Source of the DNA: a virus
Strand: one strand, 5' to 3'
DNA length: 26,317 nt
Virus record (IMG/VR): IMGVR_UViG_3300011114_000937
Location: 1-26,317 of that record
Position 1 is the first letter of the stretch, and every line of letters begins with the position of its first letter. Positions 19,661-26,317 of this stretch are shown here, piece after piece. A program made the position numbers and the translations under genes. The notes under the pieces are model-generated. The model searched no databases. It was not told the DNA's origin and saw only the letters and a program-made list of their open reading frames with translations.

Positions 19661-22152
19661 TGCGGATCAGAGGGGAAGGGCCAGCGCCCACTCGTATAAT
19701 GCTGGTAGGGGAATTTCCAAGCGAGCAAGATGAGAGAGCCGGTGTAGCGTTTTCAGGGTCAACCGGCCAGGAACTCAATCGGATGCTACAAGAAGCGGGT
19801 ATCATGCGCTCCGAGTGCTACGCTACACACGTGTGCAAGGTGCGGCCGCCGAGCAACGACATCAGCAACTTCATCGCAATCCGCAAGAAGGATGTTTCGA
19901 CTACTCACATCTTTCTTCGTGGCCGCTACGTCACTAAGGAAATCGCACAAGGCTACGCTGAGCTTCTCCAGGAGATTGAACTCGTCCAACCAAACTTAAT
20001 CCTGGCCTTCGGCAACCTTGCTATGTGGGCGCTTACACGGGAGTGGGGAATACTTAAGTGGCGGGGCTCGCAGCTCTCTACTGAAACCGGTATCCAAGTT
20101 ATCCCTACACTCACACCTTCCGCGGTCATCCGGCAGTGGGAACTTCGGGCACTCATCCTCTCCGATCTTCGTCGGGCTAAGCGTCACCTCATCACTCGCT
20201 CCTACGCCAACAAGCCGACCTGGAACTTCATCGTTCGCCCAACTTTTGATCACGCAGTTACCGTCCTTCGCGCACGTCTTGCAGATGTAGAAGCCGGCGT
20301 ACTCTGGCTTGACTTCGATATTGAAACGCGGGCAGGTGGGGGTGTGAAGGGCTACACCGCAGGTTACATTGACTGCATCGGCATAAGCTGGAGTCGTACC
20401 GATGCCATCTGCATTCCCTTTATGAGTACAACTAATTCCGAAGGGTACTGGGGGGCAGATGAAGAAGGCGAACTTGTGTATCTGCTCTACCTCCTGCTCA
20501 CCCATCCAAACGTCAGAATCCGCTGGCAGAATGGTCTCTACGATGCGCAGTATGTTTATCGGCGCTGGCATTTCCTAGCTATCAACAGCCAGGATACAAT
20601 GATCTCTCAGCACTCCCTGTTCGCTGCTCTCCCCAAGGGACTCTCACTTCTCGCCTCCCTCTACGCCGACTGGTATGTCTACTGGAAGGACGAGGGCAAG
20701 CTTGCAACTGGCGAACCCGAGGACAAGCGTTGGATTTATAACCTGCAAGACTGCATCTATACCCGCGAATGTGGAGAGGTGCTGGCGGAGTCAGCTCGCA
20801 CGATGGGGCTGGAAGCTGTCGAACAAACGCAGCAAGCATTGTTTGCTCCTGTCCTTCGCGCTATGCTACGCGGTGTGCTAGTCAGCAAGGACGCTAAGAA
20901 CAAGATGGCAATGGAGATACAAGAGGAGCTATCCAAGCGCGAAGCATTCCTGTTTCAGATCCTGGGGCACGCTGTAAATCCTGGGTCGCCGAAGCAGATG
21001 CAAGCGTTACTCTACGATGATCTCAAGCAGCCGGTAATTCTTAAACGCACCCTAGTCCTGGGTCGTACCAAGATGTCGCCGACCTGCGATGATGAAGCAC
21101 TCACCAAGATCGCTGCACGTGAGCCACTCCTTCGCCCTCTCTGCAATTGCATAGCCGACATACGTACACTTAACAAGTTCCTTGGTGACTTCGTCATGAT
21201 GCCTCTGGATGAGGACGGACGGATGCGCTGTTCCTTTAACATCGCGGGAGATGCTGGTGGAAAATCTGCACCGTATTCTTATAGACTTAGCTCGAGCAAG
21301 AATCCTTTTGGATCAGGTGGTAATCTTCAAACCATACCGAGCGAGAAATCTAAGTCTAGCGGTAAGGCGGCTGCTCGGGGTTCAATGGATTTTGTGCTGC
21401 CTAACATTCGCTCTATGTATGTGCCAGATCCGGGATTTACTTTCTTCGATATGGACTTGGATAGGGCGGATCTTCAAGTAGTTGTATGGGAATCTGATGA
21501 CCAGATGCTCAAGGCTGCTATGCGCCTTGGCGTCGATATCCACTTGCTCAACGTATTCGCGCTTGATAAACAGGAACCGCCACCATTGGAGGAACTAGTT
21601 GAAACGCATCCACGTTACTGGGATTACAGGGGGCCGCGTAAGCACAAGCGGGAATTCGCCAAAGTATTCTGCCACGCGACGAACTATGTCGGCGGCGCTA
21701 AGACGGTCGCGGCTCACACAGGCCGTGGAGTCCACGAGATTGATACGGCGCAGAAGTACTGGTTCTCTGTGCATCCTGGAATCAAAACTTGGCACGATCG
21801 GACGGAAGCTCAAATCCAAAGATATCGTTTCGTTGAAAATAAGTTCGGTTATCGCTGGTATATATTCGACCGCCTTGATGCACTTCTTCCCGAAGCAGTC
21901 GCTTGGATTCCCCAGTCCACTGTCGGAATCGTTATCAACAAAGCTTGGCTTTCCTTTCACACCAACGTTCCTGAAGTACAGGTATTGCTACAAGTGCATG
22001 ATAGTTTGGCCGGACAATTTCCGACACACCGCGCAGCACACCTTTTGCCACTCATGCAGAAGCACTCTAGAATTACGATTCCTTATGAAGATCCCTTGAT
22101 TATTCCAACTGGTGTTAAGACGAGTACTGTATCATGGGGAGATTGCGAGTGA
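19660..22152 (+). CDS. UDG-like domain fused to family A DNA polymerase with 3'-5' exonuclease
   Basis: 830 aa with three parts. Residues about 12-175 resemble family 4/5 uracil-DNA glycosylases (GEFPSEQDERAGVAFSGSTG, VRPPSND, then LTPSAV at 151-156). The expected HPS motif is TPS and the N-terminal Fe-S cysteines are missing, so glycosylase activity is doubtful. The exonuclease follows with DIE (220-222), Asp295 and YNLQD (360-364), all intact. The polymerase has motif A DLDRADLQ (599-606), motif B R664-K668-H672-Y676 and motif C LQVHDS (777-782). Changes from the usual DYSQIELR, F762 (His here) and HDE (Ser here) mark a divergent phage subfamily. This is the replicative polymerase of the module. 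Confidence 0.92.
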   Translation: MRIRGEGPAPTRIMLVGEFPSEQDERAGVAFSGSTGQELNRMLQEAGIMRSECYATHVCKVRPPSNDISNFIAIRKKDVSTTHIFLRGRYVTKEIAQGYAELLQEIELVQPNLILAFGNLAMWALTREWGILKWRGSQLSTETGIQVIPTLTPSAVIRQWELRALILSDLRRAKRHLITRSYANKPTWNFIVRPTFDHAVTVLRARLADVEAGVLWLDFDIETRAGGGVKGYTAGYIDCIGISWSRTDAICIPFMSTTNSEGYWGADEEGELVYLLYLLLTHPNVRIRWQNGLYDAQYVYRRWHFLAINSQDTMISQHSLFAALPKGLSLLASLYADWYVYWKDEGKLATGEPEDKRWIYNLQDCIYTRECGEVLAESARTMGLEAVEQTQQALFAPVLRAMLRGVLVSKDAKNKMAMEIQEELSKREAFLFQILGHAVNPGSPKQMQALLYDDLKQPVILKRTLVLGRTKMSPTCDDEALTKIAAREPLLRPLCNCIADIRTLNKFLGDFVMMPLDEDGRMRCSFNIAGDAGGKSAPYSYRLSSSKNPFGSGGNLQTIPSEKSKSSGKAAARGSMDFVLPNIRSMYVPDPGFTFFDMDLDRADLQVVVWESDDQMLKAAMRLGVDIHLLNVFALDKQEPPPLEELVETHPRYWDYRGPRKHKREFAKVFCHATNYVGGAKTVAAHTGRGVHEIDTAQKYWFSVHPGIKTWHDRTEAQIQRYRFVENKFGYRWYIFDRLDALLPEAVAWIPQSTVGIVINKAWLSFHTNVPEVQVLLQVHDSLAGQFPTHRAAHLLPLMQKHSRITIPYEDPLIIPTGVKTSTVSWGDCE

Positions 22153-22244
22153 GTCCTATACGCGCACAGCGCGTAACCCCGCTTGCAAAGAATGTCGTGG
22201 TTGCCGCCAGCGCCACAGTTCTCGGGGGCAATCGCAATGTCTAG
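22149..22244 (+). CDS. 31-aa basic small protein between polymerase and helicase (tentative)
   Basis: A GTG frame that overlaps the polymerase stop by 4 nt (GTGA) and overlaps the helicase ATG by 8 nt (ATGTCTAG, as at 5915-5922). The product begins MSPIRAQRVTPLAKNVVVAA and ends GGNRNV. It fits the gap exactly and would couple polymerase to helicase translation. The same DNA contains a 7-bp stem TACGCGC-ACA-GCGCGTA, so the stretch may instead be a structured leader. No good ribosome site is seen for this frame. Confidence 0.4.
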   Translation: MSPIRAQRVTPLAKNVVVAASATVLGGNRNV

Positions 22245-23442
22245 AAACTTCCCCGATTGGCTAACAGCTTACGTTAATTATGCCAGCGTTACAGAGGCGC
22301 CAAAGCGGATGCACTTCTGGAGCGGAGTCGGTGCGGTCGCCGGCGTCCTTCGTCGTCGCGTCTGGATCGATATGAAGCGCTTTCAGTGGACGCCCTCCTT
22401 CTACATCATCTACGTTGGCCCTCCAGGTATCGTTGCCAAGTCTACCACCATTGACATAGCCGCCGACCTTCTGCGTCAGGTGCCAGGCGTCAAGTTCGGG
22501 CCTAATGCTATCACATGGCAGGCACTGGTCACTGCGTTCGCCGGCGCTTCGGAATCCTTCGAGTACAATTCTGAATGGCATCCGATGAGTCCGCTGACCC
22601 TAGTTGCCTCCGAGCTTGGATCGCTGCTGAATCTTCAGGACAAGGATATGGTTAATCTTCTGATTGAGCTGTGGGATGGCAAGAAGAAGTATGAGAAGAT
22701 CACCAAGATGTCTGGCAACGACACCATCGAAGCGCCGTGGATTAACCTCCAAGCTGGCACTACGCCCCATTGGATCGCAGACAATATGCCCCAGGCTATG
22801 ATCGGCGGCGGCTTATCCTCCCGCTGCATCTTCGTCTACGGCGACACGAAAGCCAAGTACGTAGCTTATGTAGACGAGGTCGTCAGTCAGGACGATGCAC
22901 AACTCCGCTTGCAACTCATCCAGGATCTTGAACAGATCGCTATGCTCTGCGGCCCTTTCATCATCGACAAGCGCGCACGTGCCTGGGGTCGTGATTGGTA
23001 CGAGAGGTTCTGGAAGGATGCTGCTTCCCGCATGGATGATCAGATGCTAGAAGGCTATGCTGCCCGCAAGCAGACTCACCTCCACAAGACCGCGATGATA
23101 CTGTCGGCCTCCCGTTCACCCTCCCTGGTAATCACCGAGGAAGATCTGCAACTAGCCAACACCATGCTCCTAGACATCGAGAACGATATGCACTTTGTAT
23201 TCAGTCGCATCGGGCGTACCGAGGACTCTATGCAAGCCGAACGCTTCATCGACTTCGTCCGGAGGAAGGGAAGCATACCCTATGCCGATGCTTATAAAAT
23301 GATCCATATCTACTTTCCAGACTTCCGCGACTTCGAGGGCATCTTGTCGGGGGCGATACAAAGCGGTCAGCTTCGCATTGTGGCGACCGTGGCGGGCATG
23401 GTATTGGAAGCAGTGACGGTTGACCCCAACGGGAGAACCTGA
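22237..23442 (+). CDS. DUF3987-like replicative helicase/primase-helicase protein
   Basis: Start at 22237 (MSRNFPDWLTAYVNYAS) is chosen because related phage proteins begin with such a WLxAYxxYxS block. Earlier TTG and ATG starts at 22183 and 22192 have no ribosome site. The 401-aa product has a P-loop GPPGIVAKST at 61-70 and an acidic candidate Walker B (LTLVASELGSLL, near 120). This fits the DUF3987 family of helicase or primase-helicase proteins that phages use for replication. No separate primase gene is visible nearby. It follows the polymerase directly. The specific helicase activity is inferred from family and context. Confidence 0.78.
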   Translation: MSRNFPDWLTAYVNYASVTEAPKRMHFWSGVGAVAGVLRRRVWIDMKRFQWTPSFYIIYVGPPGIVAKSTTIDIAADLLRQVPGVKFGPNAITWQALVTAFAGASESFEYNSEWHPMSPLTLVASELGSLLNLQDKDMVNLLIELWDGKKKYEKITKMSGNDTIEAPWINLQAGTTPHWIADNMPQAMIGGGLSSRCIFVYGDTKAKYVAYVDEVVSQDDAQLRLQLIQDLEQIAMLCGPFIIDKRARAWGRDWYERFWKDAASRMDDQMLEGYAARKQTHLHKTAMILSASRSPSLVITEEDLQLANTMLLDIENDMHFVFSRIGRTEDSMQAERFIDFVRRKGSIPYADAYKMIHIYFPDFRDFEGILSGAIQSGQLRIVATVAGMVLEAVTVDPNGRT

Positions 23443-23699
23443 TGGCAGATAACCCGCGCGATTTATCATTACATAACACGCGCCCGAATAGCGTCAGTTA
23501 TCTCATCACACAGGGCCTTGGTTACTGTTGCGAGTACGCTTTCTTCTCTCGGTACAAGAACACTGAGATGATCGCGGCTCGACTAGGAGTAACGCCCCGC
23601 GCAGTTAATCTACACAGGGCGATGGTGCGTGATGGGAAGCTACTGTGTGAGGGTGCTTCCCGTTGTCTAGCGGCTAAAAGTTTCCACCAACCGGATTAA
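23442..23699 (+). CDS. HTH protein, possible regulator
   Basis: 85 aa with a clear helix-turn-helix in the middle: NTEMIAARLGVTPRAVNLHRAMV. It is preceded by a LITQGLGYCCEYAFFSRY segment and followed by CEGASRCL. The start overlaps the helicase stop by one base (TGATG) and is preceded by GGGAGAA. Codons 5-14 contain the CGCGCG-TTAT-ATAA element (23455-23482), so if this protein binds that motif it could repress itself, the late promoter and promoter F. That link is inference. The 3' end overlaps the convergent secreted-protein gene by 26 nt. Confidence 0.7.
   Translation: MADNPRDLSLHNTRPNSVSYLITQGLGYCCEYAFFSRYKNTEMIAARLGVTPRAVNLHRAMVRDGKLLCEGASRCLAAKSFHQPD
23455..23482 (+). promoter_or_regulatory. 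CGCGCG-TTAT-N6-ATAA-CGCG element, copy 3
   Basis: CGCGCG, AT, TTAT, CATTAC, ATAA, CA, CGCG. This copy is inside the start of the HTH gene and points in its direction. The right-hand spacer is 2 nt instead of 4. It can still form the same two-part RNA stem. See 7351-7380 and 12449-12478. Confidence 0.5.
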
Positions 23700-24201
23700 G
23701 AACTCCTACCGGCGCATCGGTTACAATCTTTGCACCTGGTTTAACCCGACCATTTGTAAGAGGCGATTCATTTATAGGGCCGTAGCAACTTGCCAGTGTC
23801 ACACCATTAACTGGCTTTGCTTGTTTGTCACACAGAAAACTCCATTGGTTGCTCATTCCGCTGTCTTTACTCAGCGTAAAGGTTCGACTAACCAGTGGAG
23901 CAACAGCCCAGATTGGTGCTTGTGGAGCTTCTGACACGGTGCTAAACAAGCTCCATACCTTTCCTGCCGGCGCATCACAGCTACCTTTCATCAGCGTAGC
24001 ATTGGCAACCGAGCGCCCTTTCAGCACCGGACACACGGCCATACCTTCTGCAAACATTTTTCCTTGCACGTTGATCCTGCGTCCAGTTGGAGTAGAGCCT
24101 GATGCTGCACACAGCGCATACTCTCCATTACAAACCATCAGATTTGGCGCAGCTCCAAAGGCCAGGGTAGGAAACATCAGTAGTACTAGTAGTTTATACA
24201 T
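23674..24201 (-). CDS. secreted Cys-rich protein of unknown function
   Basis: The start at 24201 is chosen because GAGG lies 6 nt upstream and it overlaps the endolysin stop by 8 nt. The longer frame adds 8 residues with no ribosome site. The 175-aa product begins MYKLLVLLMFPTLAFGAAPN, a signal peptide with a likely cut after AFG-A. There is no lipobox cysteine. The mature part has six cysteines (VCNGEYALC, AVCPVL, GSCDAP, FLCDKQ, ASCYGP), which suggests disulfides in the periplasm. It is in the lysis cassette, so a periplasmic or cell-envelope role (receptor masking, lysis aid) is possible. No family is recognised. Confidence 0.75.
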   Translation of the reverse strand: MYKLLVLLMFPTLAFGAAPNLMVCNGEYALCAASGSTPTGRRINVQGKMFAEGMAVCPVLKGRSVANATLMKGSCDAPAGKVWSLFSTVSEAPQAPIWAVAPLVSRTFTLSKDSGMSNQWSFLCDKQAKPVNGVTLASCYGPINESPLTNGRVKPGAKIVTDAPVGVLNPVGGNF

Positions 24202-24610
24202 AGATCCTCGTTCCAGTTTTGTCAATAATAAGTGCGTTCTTACGGGGTACTACTGCTATCGAAACGTGCGTCCAGCGATCAAACTCCCGTATCACCTGAT
24301 CATAGGCTAGGTTACTTGCAATGATTGCTTTTACCACTTCATCAGGTGTCATGCCAGGAACCCTAATATCAGCAGCACATCCCGTTCGATGTTGACTGCT
24401 GTCCTTACTACCAACTGCATCATTGACTGCCTTAGAACGGTAAGCTGAATTAACTACGATTGGTTTGTTGCCAAGCACCCGCCTAACGTGTTCAAGAAAG
24501 TTTGCAAGGTGTACCAGATTAACCTTCTCGCTTTCGTTAGGCGTGTTGTCAAGGAGTCGATGATCCGTGTGGGTTAGTTCTTCATAGGAAAAATGTTCAC
24601 TTAGTTGCAT
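24194..24610 (-). CDS. endolysin, M15-type peptidase
   Basis: A 138-aa protein of the peptidase M15 (VanY-like, Peptidase_M15_3) type. It has IVVNSAYRSKAVNDAVG, then SQHRTGCAADI with His74 and Asp81, and WTHVSI with His115 as the third zinc ligand. It would cleave peptide bonds in peptidoglycan cross-links (D-Ala or L-Ala type). It has no signal peptide, so it needs the holin for access. The start overlaps the holin end by 14 nt. Placement after the holin makes a classic lysis cassette. Confidence 0.92.
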   Translation of the reverse strand: MQLSEHFSYEELTHTDHRLLDNTPNESEKVNLVHLANFLEHVRRVLGNKPIVVNSAYRSKAVNDAVGSKDSSQHRTGCAADIRVPGMTPDEVVKAIIASNLAYDQVIREFDRWTHVSIAVVPRKNALIIDKTGTRIYV

Positions 24611-25007
24611 CGGGTTTCTTCATCATAACAAGCACCTTTTCCAGCGTTCTGCCGCCGAAGTAAAAACTCATAATCAACATCCCCCATTGGCCCAGCAACT
24701 CCACATACCGCTGGTTAGTATCAATCCCAAAAGCGCTCATCATGGCGAAGATAAAGTACCCACCAAGAATAGCTATGAGTGCCATTGGCCTGATGTTCTT
24801 AGCCAACCAGCTATCACTAGCCATGTCTGCTTGAAGGCGCTTAGTAAGTTCCTGCCCTTCACTTACATCAGCACCAAGCTGCGCTAGCTCCCCGTTCTGC
24901 CGCATCTTCAATAGTTCAAGTTGCGCAGCAGCCTTTTGTTCGGGATCAGGAAGAAACCTATCAATCAGCTTTGACCCGATACCTAGCAGCGCATCGAGAG
25001 GAAACAT
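24597..25007 (-). CDS. holin (3-TM family)
   Basis: A 136-aa protein with an N-terminal amphipathic part (FPLDALLGIGSKLIDRFLPDP), a charged helix and two hydrophobic spans in IRPMALIAILGGYFIFAMMS and WGMLIMSFYFGG. The pattern fits the GTA/phage 'holin of 3TMs' family, with the first segment as the weak third span. It would form membrane lesions that time lysis. It is directly followed by the endolysin (14-nt overlap) and preceded by a small membrane protein (TAATG overlap). Confidence 0.82.
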   Translation of the reverse strand: MFPLDALLGIGSKLIDRFLPDPEQKAAAQLELLKMRQNGELAQLGADVSEGQELTKRLQADMASDSWLAKNIRPMALIAILGGYFIFAMMSAFGIDTNQRYVELLGQWGMLIMSFYFGGRTLEKVLVMMKKPDATK

Positions 25008-25240
25008 TATTTATCCACCTTGCTATCTAGCTTCTCAAAGATCTTGCCAAGCATAGATTTAATTTCTCTAATGTCCTCGCGATACTCAGATTTAGGAACG
25101 TACTCTCGCGGAAGAACTTCTCGCAACGACGCCAGATCAGCTTTCAAATCCTTAACTGCTGCCCAAAGCTCTCGCGCAAACCAGCCGAGGACTGCAAAGC
25201 CGCCGACCAGTAGCGCGTTAATCAAATGTTGATTCTCCAT
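25007..25240 (-). CDS. small membrane/coiled-coil protein of the lysis cassette
   Basis: 77 aa with one N-terminal transmembrane helix (LINALLVGGFAVLGWFAREL, about residues 6-25) and a coiled-coil C-terminal part (VKDLKADLASLREVL, IREIKSMLGKIFEKLDSKV). Proteins of this layout are seen next to phage holins, as antiholins or spanin-like partners. No cysteine lipobox or o-spanin partner is visible. Coupled to the holin start (TAATG). Function is inferred from architecture and position. Confidence 0.65.
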   Translation of the reverse strand: MENQHLINALLVGGFAVLGWFARELWAAVKDLKADLASLREVLPREYVPKSEYREDIREIKSMLGKIFEKLDSKVDK

Positions 25241-25593
25241 TAGACTTCAACCCAAGCCCGAGTTGCTTCATCCCACGTATAGCGCTTATCGTCTACGGGC
25301 ATTGGAGTCGGCGCAGTCCATTGGCAAGTCGCCTCGTCCAGCGTCCAACTTGGGAAAGGCCGTGGCGGGATGAAGGCATCGCGTCCAGCGTCAAAGGTAA
25401 ATCCGATACCGGCGTAATTCTTACGTATAGTGCCGTGATAGCTGGTCTGCTTCCACTCCCCACCCAATAGCCTCTCGCAGAACGCAGCGCCGAGGTACTC
25501 TTTCTCCACGCCCTGAGAGTCAGCCGTGTCCGTGTTTGATACGACGATGACCTGAGTGACTACACCGTTTTCAACTTTAGCAAAATGTGCCAT
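25240..25593 (-). CDS. conserved fibre-associated phage protein (MAHFAKVENG type)
   Basis: A 117-aa protein with the pattern MAHFAKVENGVVTQVIVVSN, a TSYHGTIRKNYAGIGFTFD block, then DAFIPPRPFPSWTLDEATCQW and YTWDEATRAWVE. This is a characteristic protein of many marine and freshwater phages, usually encoded beside tail fibre genes. From memory it has no proven function; a role as fibre or chaperone partner is inferred. It lies just after the Gly-rich tail protein and shares the minus-strand operon. An AGGG site precedes the ATG. Confidence 0.8.
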   Translation of the reverse strand: MAHFAKVENGVVTQVIVVSNTDTADSQGVEKEYLGAAFCERLLGGEWKQTSYHGTIRKNYAGIGFTFDAGRDAFIPPRPFPSWTLDEATCQWTAPTPMPVDDKRYTWDEATRAWVEV

Positions 25594-25603
25594 GTTTATC
25601 CCT

Positions 25604-26317
25604 TTACCATGTGATTATTACGATACCTGAACCGCCAGCGCCACCCACGCTACCTCCTCCACCACCACCACCGCCCAGATTAGTGGTTCCAGAAGTTGCC
25701 GGAACTGAAGTTCCTACGCGCCCAGCACCACCACCGCCAGACCCACCTGTTCCTGCGGTTGTGCCAGAAGATGAATTTGCGCCACCACCACCACCACCAG
25801 CGTAGGTTACGGACGAGCCTGAAAGAGAAGACGCAGTTCCAGCGCCCCCGTTACCGCAAGTAGACGTAGGAGATGCATCAACTCCGTTACCACCAACAGC
25901 ACTAGCACCACCGCCGCCGCCACCCGCCCTAGCATTTATGCCAGCATAATTACCAGAGCCGCCATTGCTGCCTTGACCGGACGGTGTAGCGGTTCCACCA
26001 GCGGTTGTGCCATCACCACCACCACCACCACCAGAACCACCGTTGCCGCCAACAGAACCGCTATTAATATCAGAGCCAAACCCACCGCCAGCAGACGTTA
26101 TGGTTGAAAAAACCGAATTTACACCAACCGTTCCATTGCCCCCACTACCACCAGCGCCGCCAGCGCCAACTGTTACCGTATATGAGGTTCCCGGTGTAAC
26201 AGATAGTCCTGTAGCAGTCCTATATCCACCCGCACCGCCGCCGCCGCCAGCCAACTGACCACCCCCACCACCACCCGCAACGACAAGATAATTCACGCTC
26301 GTCACGCCAGTCGGAGC
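25604..26317 (-). CDS. Gly-rich tail fibre/tail tip protein, C-terminal part (partial)
   Basis: The reading frame is open to the right edge (238 codons), and the usual first Met would be an internal GTG, so this is a C-terminal fragment. The visible part starts APTGVTSVNYLVVAGGGGGG and is dominated by Gly-rich runs of 4-8 residues, a VTVGAGG block and a VFSTITSAGGG motif. It ends GGSGIVIITW. Such polyglycine-sandwich-like ends are typical of receptor-binding fibre tips in phages. GC-rich GGN/CCN codons make the opposite strand look like a proline-rich frame, which is not a gene. The upstream part is outside the window. Confidence 0.85.
   Translation of the reverse strand, partial: APTGVTSVNYLVVAGGGGGGQLAGGGGGAGGYRTATGLSVTPGTSYTVTVGAGGAGGSGGNGTVGVNSVFSTITSAGGGFGSDINSGSVGGNGGSGGGGGGDGTTAGGTATPSGQGSNGGSGNYAGINARAGGGGGGASAVGGNGVDASPTSTCGNGGAGTASSLSGSSVTYAGGGGGGANSSSGTTAGTGGSGGGGAGRVGTSVPATSGTTNLGGGGGGGGSVGGAGGSGIVIITW

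Noticed and set aside
19996-20571. 191-aa minus-strand frame opposite the polymerase
   Set aside because: It lies wholly inside the exonuclease/UDG part of the polymerase gene, whose motifs are clear.
25587-26258. Proline-rich open frames on the plus strand
   Set aside because: They are the antisense of the Gly-rich tail protein (GGN codons read as CCN), without ribosome sites.

Overview
This window is part of a tailed double-stranded DNA bacteriophage genome (Caudoviricetes). The evidence is a large terminase, portal, scaffold-like protein, fibre and tail proteins, a holin/endolysin cassette and a full phage replication module. No integrase, classical repressor, tRNA, rRNA, insertion sequence or CRISPR array is visible. 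Both ends cut through genes. The host is probably a Gram-negative proteobacterium: several promoters look like sigma-E/AlgU (ECF) promoters and Shine-Dalgarno sites are strong. A lytic lifestyle is plausible but not proven.

Layout. (1) 1-7310, minus strand: virion and packaging genes. Reading leftward: small-terminase-like HTH protein, five small proteins (one a probable fibre-tail adaptor), large terminase, portal, a 98-aa protein, a GroES-like co-chaperonin, a scaffold-like protein, a 174-aa protein and the start of a capsid-associated protein. (2) 7311-7668: divergent control region with a sigma70-type late promoter on the minus strand, a 15-bp direct repeat, perfect palindromes and an ECF-type promoter on the plus strand. 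(3) 7669-15239, plus strand: about 24 tightly packed small accessory genes, mostly of unknown function. Six repeated promoter-like elements (TGGAAC-N16/17-TGTC) lie before or between them. A 430-bp gap at 8271-8704 holds a terminator and a 250-bp imperfect inverted repeat. (4) 15338-23699, plus strand: replication and recombination genes. These are a Cas4/RecB-like nuclease, a Sak4-like ATPase, an SSB-like protein, a ParB-methyltransferase fusion, a UDG-like/DNA polymerase A fusion, a DUF3987-like helicase and a small HTH protein. (5) 23674-26317, minus strand: a secreted Cys-rich protein, M15 endolysin, 3-TM holin, a TM/coiled-coil protein, a fibre-associated protein and the C-terminal part of a Gly-rich tail fibre, convergent with module 4.

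Genes within modules overlap by 1, 4 or 8 nt (ATGA, TAATG and 8-nt types), so translational coupling is the rule.

The least explained features are regulatory. Six ECF-sigma-like promoters are spread over the accessory region, some overlapped by different palindromes. A motif CGCGCG-N2-TTAT-N6-ATAA-N2/4-CGCG occurs three times, always in the direction of transcription. It lies just downstream of the late promoter, just downstream of the last ECF-like promoter, and in the first codons of the last replication-module gene. A long imperfect inverted repeat lies directly upstream of the third ECF-like promoter. Together these suggest an uncharacterised control circuit that may use a host or phage ECF sigma factor plus a phage DNA- or RNA-binding regulator. 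This is inference from sequence only.
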